Positions 55,601 through 64,000 of a stretch of DNA of 64,000 nt are shown here, one piece after another. The stretch lies in contig OU342811.1 in assembly GCA_910591455.2 (NCBI GenBank), positions 3,211,022 to 3,275,021 of the forward strand, written 5' to 3'. Within the stretch, counting starts at the first letter, position 1, and each line of letters begins with the position of its first letter. The notes under the pieces are model-generated. The model was not told where the DNA came from, did no database searches, and was given only the letters and a program-made list of their open reading frames with translations. Position numbers and translations under genes: made by a program. This DNA comes from Pholis gunnellus. Taxonomy: Eukaryota > Chordata > Actinopteri > Perciformes > Pholidae.

Positions 55601-56387
55601 GAGTGAAATACAACTGTCACATATGTGATGAGTGAGTACGTGAGACAGGCAGACAGACAGTTATTTGTACTGAGTGAGTGTGTGAGACAGGCAGACAGAC
55701 AGTTATATGTACTGAGTGAGTGAGTGAAACACAACTGTCACATATGTGATGAGTGAGACAGGCAGACAGACAGTCATTTGTACTAAGTGAGTGCGTGAGA
55801 CAGGCAGGCAGACAGTTATATGTACTGAGTGAGTGAGTGAAATACAACTGTCACATATGTGATGAGTGAGACAGGCAGACAGAGAGTCATTTGTACTGAC
55901 TGAGTGAGTGAAATATAACTGTCACATATGTGATGAGTGAGTGCGTGAGACAGGCAGACAGACAGTTATTTGTACTGAGTGAGTGAGTGAAATACAACTT
56001 ACGCATATGTGATGAGTGAGACAGGCAGACAGACTGTCATTTGTACTGAGTGAGTGAGTGAAATACAACTGTCACATATGTGATGAGTGAGTACGTGAGA
56101 CAGGCAGACAGACAGTTATATGTACTGAGTGAGTGCGTGAGACAAGCAGACAGACAGTTATTTGTACTGAGTGAGTGAGTGAAATACAACTTACAAATAT
56201 GTGATGAGTGAGACAGGCAGACAGACTGTCATTTGTACTGAGTGAGTGAGTGAAACACAACTGTCATATATGTGATGAGTGAGTACGTGAGACAGGCAGA
56301 CAGACAGTTATTTGTACTGAGTGAGTGCGTGAGACAGGCAGACAGACAGTTATTTGTACTGAGTGAGTGCTTGAGACAAGCAGACAG
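52678..56387. repeat. Array B higher-order unit 2 (3710 bp, expanded)
   Basis: This is the longest unit. It begins at the ACAGTTGTATG marker but lacks the ATATTTGATGACTGAG variant that follows that marker in the other units. It contains a tandem 587-bp duplication (about 52808-54095). From about 54354 on it aligns with unit 3 at an offset of 2956-2958 bp. It also aligns with part of unit 1 at an offset of 3506 bp. Confidence 0.85.
52808..54095. repeat. Tandem 587-bp duplication within unit 2 (about 2.2 copies)
   Basis: Corresponding landmarks lie 587 bp apart: GTTAGATGGA at 52861 and 53448, TATGTTCTGA at 52941 and 53528, and GGCAAACAG at 53222 and 53809. The copies run about 52808-53394 and 53395-53981. 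A partial third copy follows, with its GTTAGGTGGA at 54035, and diverges near 54095. Few substitutions separate copies 1 and 2, so the event is recent. Boundaries are approximate because the flanking modules are similar. Confidence 0.88.
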
Positions 56388-59345
56388 ACAGTTGTATGTA
56401 CTGAGTGAGTGAGTCAAATACAACTATCACATATTTGATGACTGAGACAGGCAGACAGACAGTTATTTGTACTGAGTGAGTGAGTGAAATACAACTGTCA
56501 CATATGTGATGAGTGAGACAGGCAGACAGACTGTCATTTGTACTGAGTGAGTGCGTGAGACAAGCAGACAGTTAGATGGAGTGAGTGAGTGAGACAGGCA
56601 GACATCTGGTCATTTGTACTGAGTGAGTGAGACAGGCAAACAGTTATATGTTCTGAGTGAGTGAGTGAAATATAACTGTCACATATGTGATGAGTGAGAC
56701 AGGCAGACAGACAGTTATTTGTACTGAGTGAGTGTGTGAGACAGGCAGACAGACAGTTATATGTACTGAGTGAGTGAGTGAAATACAACTGTCACATATG
56801 TGATGAGTGAGACAGGCAGACAGACAGTCATTTGTACTGAGTGAGTGAGTGAAATACAACTGTCACATATGTGATGAGTGAGACAGGCAGACAGACTGTC
56901 ATTTGTACTGAGTGAGTGCGTGAGACAGGCAGACAGTTAGGTGGACTGATTGAGTGAGACACGCAGACAGTTATAAGTACTGAGTGAGTGAGTGAAATAT
57001 AACTGTCACATATGTGATGAGGGAGACAGGCAGACAGACTGTCATTTGTACTGAGTGAGTGAGTGAGACAGGCAGACAGACAGTCATTTGTACTGAGTGA
57101 GTGCTTGAGACAAGCAGACAGACAGTTATATGTACTGAGTGAGTGAATCAAATACAACTGTCACATATGTGATGAGTGAGACAGGCAGACAGACAGTCAT
57201 TTGTACTGAGTGAGTGAGTGAAATACAACTGTCACATATGTGATGAGTGAGACAGGCAGACAGACAGTCATTTGTACTGAGTGAGTGCGTGAGACAGGCA
57301 GACAGACAGTTATATGTACTGAGTGAGTGAGTGAAATACAACTGTCACATATGTGATGAGTGAGACAGGCAGACAGACAGTCATTTGTACTGAGTGAGTG
57401 AGTGAAATACAACTGTCACATATGTGATGAGTGAGACAGGCAGAATGACAGTCATTTTTACTGAGTGAGTGAAATATAACTGTCACATATGTGATGAGTG
57501 AGTGCGTGAGACAGGCAGACAGACAGTTATTTGTACTGAGTGAGTACGTGAGACAGGCAGACAGGCAGACAGACATTCATTTGTACTGAGTGAATGAGTC
57601 AAATACAACTGTCACATATGTGATGAGTGAGACAGGCAGACAGACGGTCATTTGTACTGATCGAGTGAGTGAGACAGGCAGAGAGACAATTAGATGGAGT
57701 GAGTGAGTGAAACAGGCAGACAGTTATGTACTGAGTGAGTTAAACATAACTGTCACATATGTGATGTGTGAGTGCGTGAGACAGGCAGACAGACAGTTTT
57801 ATGTACTGAGTGAGTGAGTGAAATACAACTGTCACATATGTGATGAGTGAGACAGGCAGACAGACGGACATTTGTACTGAGTGAGTGAGTTAAATACAAC
57901 TGTCACATATGTGATGAGTGAGACAGGCAGACAGACGGTCATTTGTACTGAGTGAGTGAAATATAACTGTCACATATGTGATGAGTGAGACAGGCAGACA
58001 GACGGTCATTTGTACTGATCGAGTGAGTGAGACAGGCAGAGAGACAATTAGATGGAGTGAGTGAGTGAGACAGGAAGACAGTTATATGTTCTGTGAGTGA
58101 GTGAAATATAACTGTCACATATGTGATGAGTGAGACAGGCAGAAAGACAGTCATTTGTACTGAGTGAGTGAAATATAACTGTCACATATGTGATGAGTGA
58201 GTACGTGAGACAGGCAGACAGACAGTTATTTGTACTGAGTGAGTGTGTGAGACAGGCAGACAGACAGTTATTTGTACTGAGTGAGTGCGTGAGACAGGCA
58301 GACAGACAGTTATTTGTACTGAGTGAGTGAGTGAAATACAACTTACGCATAAGTGATGAGTGAGACAGGCAGACAGACTGTCATTTGTACTGAGTGAGTG
58401 AGTGAAATACAACTGTCACATATGTGATGAGTGAGTACGTGAGACAGGCAGACAGACAGTCATTTGTACTGAGTGAGTGCGTGAGACAGACAGACAGTTA
58501 TTTGCACTGAGTGAGTGCATGAGACAGGCTGACAGTCAGTTATATGTACTGAGTGAGTGAGTGAAATACAACTGTCACATATATGATGAGTGAGTACGTG
58601 AGACAGGCAGACAGACAGTTATTTGTACTGAGTGAGTGTGTGAGACAGGCAGACAGACAGTTATATGTACTGAGTGAGTGAGTGAAACACAACTGTCACA
58701 TATGTGATGAGTGAGACAGGCAGACAGACAGTCATTTGTACTAAGTGAGTGCGTGAGACAGGCAGGCAGACAGTTATATGTACTGAGTGAGTGAGTGAAA
58801 TACAACTGTCACATATGTGATGAGTGAGACAGGCAGACAGAGAGTCATTTGTACTGACTGAGTGAGTGAAATATAACTGTCACATATGTGATGAGTGAGT
58901 GCGTGAGACAGGCAGACAGACAGTTATTTGTACTGAGTGAGTGAGTGAAATACAACTTACGCATATGTGATGAGTGAGACAGGCAGACAGACTGTCATTT
59001 GTACTGAGTGAGTGAGTGAAATACAACTGTCACATATGTGATGAGTGAGTACGTGAGACAGGCAGACAGACAGTTATATGTACTGAGTGAGTGCGTGAGA
59101 AAAGCAGACAGACAGTTATTTGTACTGAGTGAGTGAGTGAAATACAACTTACAAATATGTGATGAGTGAGACAGGCAGACAGACTGTCATTTGTACTGAG
59201 TGAGTGAGTGAAACACAACTGTCATATATGTGATGAGTGAGTACGTGAGACAGGCAGACAGACAGTTATTTGTACTGAGTGAGTGCGTGAGACAGGCAGA
59301 CAGACAGTTATTTGTACTGAGTGAGTGCTTGAGACAAGCAGACAG
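56388..59345. repeat. Array B higher-order unit 3 (2958 bp, full length)
   Basis: This is the reference full-length unit, from the ACAGTTGTATG marker at 56388 to the next at 59346. It holds the TTAGATGGAG, TTAGGTGGACTG and two CAATTAGATGGAG markers once per position. The latter half contains TTACGCATATG and TTACAAATATG palindrome variants. Unit 5 matches it at nearly the same length (2956 bp). Confidence 0.92.
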
Positions 59346-60906
59346 ACAGTTGTATGTACTGAGTGAGTGAGTCAAATACAACTGTCACATATTTGATGAC
59401 TGAGACAGGCAGACAGACAGTTATTTGTACTGAGTGAGTGAGTGAAATACAACTGTCACATATGTGATGAGTGAGACAGGCAGACAGACTGTCATTTGTA
59501 CTGAGTGAGTGCGTGAGACAAGCAGACAGTTAGATGGAGTGAGTGAGTGAGACAGGCAGACATCTGGTCATTTGTACTGAGTGAGTGAGACAGGCAAACA
59601 GTTATATGTTCTGAGTGAGTGAGTGAAATATAACTGTCACATATGTGATGAGTGAGACAGGCAGACAGACAGTTATTTGTACTGTGTGAGTGTGTGAGAC
59701 AGGCAGACAGACAGTTATATGTACTGAGTGAGTGAGTGAAATACAACTGTCACATATGTGATGAGTGAGACAGGCAGACAGACAGTCATTTGTACTGAGT
59801 GAGTGAGTGAAATACAACTGTCACATATGTGATGAGTGAGACAGGCAGACAGACTGTCATTTGTACTGAGTGAGTGCGTGAGACAGGCAAACAGTTAGGT
59901 GGACTGATTGAGTGAGACACGCAGACAGTTATAAGTACTGAGTGAGTGAGTGAAATATAACTGTCACATATGTGATGAGGGAGACAGGCAGACAGACTGT
60001 CATTTGTACTGAGTGAGTGAGTGAGACAGGCAGACAGACAGTCATTTGTACTGAGTGAGTGCTTGAGACAAGCAGACAGACAGTTATATGTACTGAGTGA
60101 GTGAATCAAATACAACTGTCACATATGTGATGAGTGAGACAGGCAGACAGACAGTCATTTGTACTGAGTGAGTGAGTGAAATACAACTGTCACATATGTG
60201 ATGAGTGAGACAGGCAGACAGACTGTCATTTGTACTGAGTGAGTGCGTGAGACAGGCAGACAGACAGTTATATGTACTGAGTGAGTGAGTGAAATACAAC
60301 TGTCACATATGTGATGAGTGAGACAGGCAGACAGACAGTCATTTGTACTGAGTGAGTGAGTGAAATACAACTGTCACATATGTGATGAGTGAGACAGGCA
60401 GAATGACAGTCATTTTTACTGAGTGAGTGAAATATAACTGTCACATATGTGATGAGTGAGTGCGTGAGACAGGCAGACAGACAGTTATTTGTACTGAGTG
60501 AGTGAGTGAAATACAACTTACGCATATGTGATGAGTGAGACAGGCAGACAGACTGTCATTTGTACTGAGTGAGTGAGTGAAATACAACTGTCACATATGT
60601 GATGAGTGAGTACGTGAGACAGGCAGACAGACAGTTATATGTACTGAGTGAGTGCGTGAGAAAAGCAGACAGACAGTTATTTGTACTGAGTGAGTGAGTG
60701 AAATACAACTTACAAATATGTGATGAGTGAGACAGGCAGACAGACTGTCATTTGTACTGAGTGAGTGAGTGAAACACAACTGTCATATATGTGATGAGTG
60801 AGTACGTGAGACAGGCAGACAGACAGTTATTTGTACTGAGTGAGTGCGTGAGACAGGCAGACAGACAGTTATTTGTACTGAGTGAGTGCTTGAGACAAGC
60901 AGACAG
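59346..60906. repeat. Array B higher-order unit 4 (1561 bp, internal deletion of 1397 bp)
   Basis: The left part aligns with unit 3 at an offset of 2958 bp, up to ACAGTTAT at 57523/60481. The right part aligns at an offset of 1561 bp, from 58920/60481. The lost segment corresponds to about 57523-58919 of unit 3. The two donor sites share the same sequence for roughly 80 bp, so the crossover lies somewhere within about 60421-60503. Confidence 0.93.
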
Positions 60907-63862
60907 ACAGTTGTATGTACTGAGTGAGTGAGTCAAATACAACTATCACATATTTGATGACTGAGACAGGCAGACAGACAGTTATTTGTACTGAGTGAGT
61001 GAGTGAAATACAACTGTCACATATGTGATGAGTGAGACAGGCAGACAGACTGTCATTTGTACTGAGTGAGTGCGTGAGACAAGCAGACAGTTAGATGGAG
61101 TGAGTGAGTGAGACAGGCAGACATCTGGTCATTTGTACTGAGTGAGTGAGACAGGCAAACAGTTATATGTTCTGAGTGAGTGAGTGAAATATAACTGTCA
61201 CATATGTGATGAGTGAGACAGGCAGACAGACAGTTATTTGTACTGTGTGAGTGTGTGAGACAGGCAGACAGACAGTTATATGTACTGAGTGAGTGAGTGA
61301 AATATAACTGTCACATATGTGATGAGTGAGACAGGCAGACAGACAGTCATTTGTACTGAGTGAGTGAGTGAAATACAACTGTCACATATGTGATGAGTGA
61401 GACAGGCAGACAGACTGTCATTTGTACTGAGTGAGTGCGTGAGACAGGCAAACAGTTAGGTGGACTGATTGAGTGAGACACGCAGACAGTTATAAGTACT
61501 GAGTGAGTGAGTGAAATATAACTGTCACATATGTGATGAGTGAGACAGGCAGACAGACTGTCATTTGTACTGAGTGAGTGAGTGAGACAGGCAGACAGAC
61601 AGTCATTTGTACTGAGTGAGTGCTTGAGACAGGCAGACAGACAGTTATATGTACTGAGTGAGTGAATCAAATACAACTGTCACATATGTGATGAGTGAGA
61701 CAGGCAGACAGACAGTCATTTGTACTGAGTGAGTGAGTGAAATACAACTGTCACATATGTGATGAGTGAGACAGGCAGACAGACTGTCATTTGTACTGAG
61801 TGAGTGCGTGAGACAGGCAGACAGACAGTTATATGTACTGAGTGAGTGAGTGAAATACAACTGTCACATATGTGATGAGTGAGACAGGCAGACAGACAGT
61901 CATTTGTACTGAGTGAGTGAGTGAAATACAACTGTCACATATGTGATGAGTGAGACAGGCAGAATGACAGTCATTTTTACTGAGTGAGTGAAATATAACT
62001 GTCACATATGTGATGAGTGAGTGCGTGAGACAGGCAGACAGACAGTTATTTGTACTGAGTGAGTACGTGAGACAGGCAGACAGGCAGACAGACATTCATT
62101 TGTACTGAGTGAATGAGTCAAATACAACTGTCACATATGTGATGAGTGAGACAGGCAGACAGACGGTCATTTGTACTGATCGAGTGAGTGAGACAGGCAG
62201 AGAGACAATTAGATGGAGTGAGTGAGTGAAACAGGCAGACAGTTATGTACTGAGTGAGTTAAACATAACTGTCACATATGTGATGTGTGAGTGCGTGAGA
62301 CAGGCAGACAGACAGTTATATGTACTGAGTGAGTGAGTGAAATACAACTGTCACATATGTGATGAGTGAGACAGGCAGACAGAGTCATTTGTACTGAGTG
62401 AGTGAGTTAAATACAACTGTCACATATGTGATGAGTGAGACAGGCAGACAGACGGTCATTTGTACTGAGTGAGTGAAATATAACTGTCACATATGTGATG
62501 AGTGAGACAGGCAGACAGACGGTCATTTGTACTGATCGAGTGAGTGAGACAGGCAGAGAGACAATTAGATGGAGTGAGTGAGTGAGACAGGAAGACAGTT
62601 ATATGTTCTGTGAGTGAGTGAAATATAACTGTCACATATGTGATGAGTGAGACAGGCAGAAAGACAGTCATTTGTACTGAGTGAGTGAAATATAACTGTC
62701 ACATATGTGATGAGTGAGTACGTGAGACAGGCAGACAGACAGTTATTTGTACTGAGTGAGTGAGTGAGACAGGCAGACAGACAGTTATTTGTACTGAGTG
62801 AGTGCGTGAGACAGGCAGACAGACAGTTATTTGTACTGAGTGAGTGAGTGAAATACAACTTACGCATAAGTGATGAGTGAGACAGGCAGACAGACTGTCA
62901 TTTGTACTGAGTGAGTGAGTGAAATACAACTGTCACATATGTGATGAGTGAGTACGTGAGACAGGCAGACAGACAGTCATTTGTACTGAGTGAGTGCGTG
63001 AGACAGACAGACAGTTATTTGCACTGAGTGAGTGCATGAGACAGGCTGACAGTCAGTTATATGTACTGAGTGAGTGAGTGAAATACAACTGTCACATATA
63101 TGATGAGTGAGTACGTGAGACAGGCAGACAGACAGTTATTTGTACTGAGTGAGTGTGTGAGACAGGCAGACAGACAGTTATATGTACTGAGTGAGTGAGT
63201 GAAACACAACTGTCACATATGTGATGAGTGAGACAGGCAGACAGACAGTCATTTGTACTGAGTGAGTGCGTGAGACAGGCAGGCAGACAGTTATATGTAC
63301 TGAGTGAGTGAGTGAAATACAACTGTCACATATGTGATGAGTGAGACAGGCAGACAGAGAGTCATTTGTACTGACTGAGTGAGTGAAATATAACTGTCAC
63401 ATATGTGATGAGTGAGTGCGTGAGACAGGCAGACAGACAGTTATTTGTACTGAGTGAGTGAGTGAAATACAACTTACGCATATGTGATGAGTGAGACAGG
63501 CAGACAGACTGTCATTTGTACTGAGTGAGTGAGTGAAATACAACTGTCACATATGTGATGAGTGAGTACGTGAGACAGGCAGACAGACAGTTATATGTAC
63601 TGAGTGAGTGCGTGAGAAAAGCAGACAGACAGTTATTTGTACTGAGTGAGTGAGTGAAATACAACTTACAAATATGTGATGAGTGAGACAGGCAGACAGA
63701 CTGTCATTTGTACTGAGTGAGTGAGTGAAACACAACTGTCATATATGTGATGAGTGAGTACGTGAGACAGGCAGACAGACAGTTATTTGTACTGAGTGAG
63801 TGCGTGAGACAGGCAGACAGACAGTTATTTGTACTGAGTGAGTGCTTGAGACAAGCAGACAG
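60907..63862. repeat. Array B higher-order unit 5 (2956 bp, full length)
   Basis: This unit runs from the marker at 60907 to the marker at 63863 and restores the region lost from unit 4. It shares with unit 3 the ATATATGATGAG palindrome variant near 63097 (58583 in unit 3). With units 1 and 4 it shares the ACTGTGTGAGTGTG variant near 61250 and GGCAAACAG near 61447. Confidence 0.92.
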
Positions 63863-64000
63863 ACAGTTGTATGTACTGAGTGAGTGAGTCAAATACAACT
63901 GTCACATATTTGATGACTGAGACAGGCAGACAGACAGTTATTTGTACTGAGTGAGTGAGTGAAATACAACTGTCACATATGTGATGAGTGAGACAGGCAG
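63863..64000. repeat. Array B higher-order unit 6 (first 138 bp only)
   Basis: The ACAGTTGTATG marker and the ATATTTGATGACTGAG variant open another unit, cut by the window edge. Its CAACTGTCAC matches unit 4. Units 1, 3 and 5 have CAACTATCAC at this point. Confidence 0.9.

Larger units (their letters stand above)
49926..64000. repeat. Array B: compound 71-bp/42-bp minisatellite with a ~2.96-kb higher-order repeat
   Basis: The array is made of head-to-tail modules, each starting near GTACTGAGTGAGTG and ending in a (CAGA)-rich tract followed by GT(T/C)ATTT or GTTATAT. Two module lengths dominate, 71 bp and 42 bp, differing by a 29-bp cassette with the palindrome TCACATATGTGA. The + strand is G-rich relative to C: in the 42-bp module I count 14 G and 6 C. 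Modules are arranged in a long-range pattern that repeats about every 2958 bp. There is no similarity to array A beyond a shared 10-mer. Stops occur often in all frames, and no gene is supported. The array runs off the right edge. The family is not identified. Confidence 0.96.

Noticed and set aside
50072..63898. Many 60-140-codon minus-strand frames in array B with Thr-His-Ser-Leu and Cys-Leu-Ser-Ala repeats
   Set aside because: They are translations of the 42/71-bp modules in shifting frames, with stops at module-length changes. None is conserved as a unit apart from the DNA repeat.
49926..64000. Telomeric or subtelomeric (TTAGGG) repeat
   Set aside because: No run of TTAGGG or CCCTAA is present. 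The occasional TTAGGTGG is a single marker inside a module.
1..64000. rRNA, tRNA, transposon or viral remnants
   Set aside because: Every non-N base falls inside one of the two tandem arrays. No unique stretch that could host such an element was found.

Overview
The window holds no recognisable gene. It is satellite DNA from end to end: two unrelated head-to-tail tandem-repeat arrays joined by a 500-base block of N. Kilobases of near-identical monomers with a nucleosome-scale period, the absence of any gene, and the fixed-size N gap all point to a eukaryotic chromosome assembly, seen in a centromeric, pericentromeric or other heterochromatic block. Both repeat families look animal-like and the second resembles minisatellites I would expect in fish, but that taxonomic reading is a weak impression. 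I cannot name the species or match either repeat to a catalogued family from the sequence alone.

Array A (1-49425) is a 186-bp AT-rich (about 36% GC) satellite. Counting from base 1 there are 265 complete monomers plus 80 bp of a 266th. The array falls into domains of very different quality. Bases 1-5044 (27 monomers) carry more than one 1-bp indel per monomer. Bases 5045-18436 are 72 monomers with no indel. Bases 18437-23460 are 27 monomers with one 2-bp deletion and one substitution noticed. Bases 23474-27751 (23 monomers) are noisy again, with twelve 1-bp indels. Bases 27752-49425 are 116 monomers plus 80 bp with only three length changes. Two of the switches coincide with a local rearrangement: a 14-bp deletion near 4906 and a 17-bp duplication at 23444-23477. 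Each monomer has three short dyad symmetries and a single CpG, which looks intact in every copy read. Because 186 = 3 x 62 and one minus-strand frame lacks stops, the array gives spurious open frames thousands of codons long.

Bases 49426-49925 are exactly 500 N, so the join between the two arrays is a scaffolding statement and not observed sequence.

Array B (49926-64000) is a compound minisatellite built from two modules: a 71-bp unit and a 42-bp unit. They differ by a 29-bp cassette whose core is the 12-bp palindrome TCACATATGTGA. The modules are organised into a higher-order repeat of about 2.96 kb, with successive units of 2752, 3710, 2958, 1561 and 2956 bp and the start of another at the right edge. 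One unit has lost 1397 bp between homologous modules and another contains a tandem 587-bp duplication. Shared variants are distributed mosaically between units. These are the expected marks of unequal exchange and gene conversion.

Nothing here acts together as an encoded system. The interest lies in repeat architecture, its possible centromeric role, and the signs of assembly artefact in array A and at the gap.
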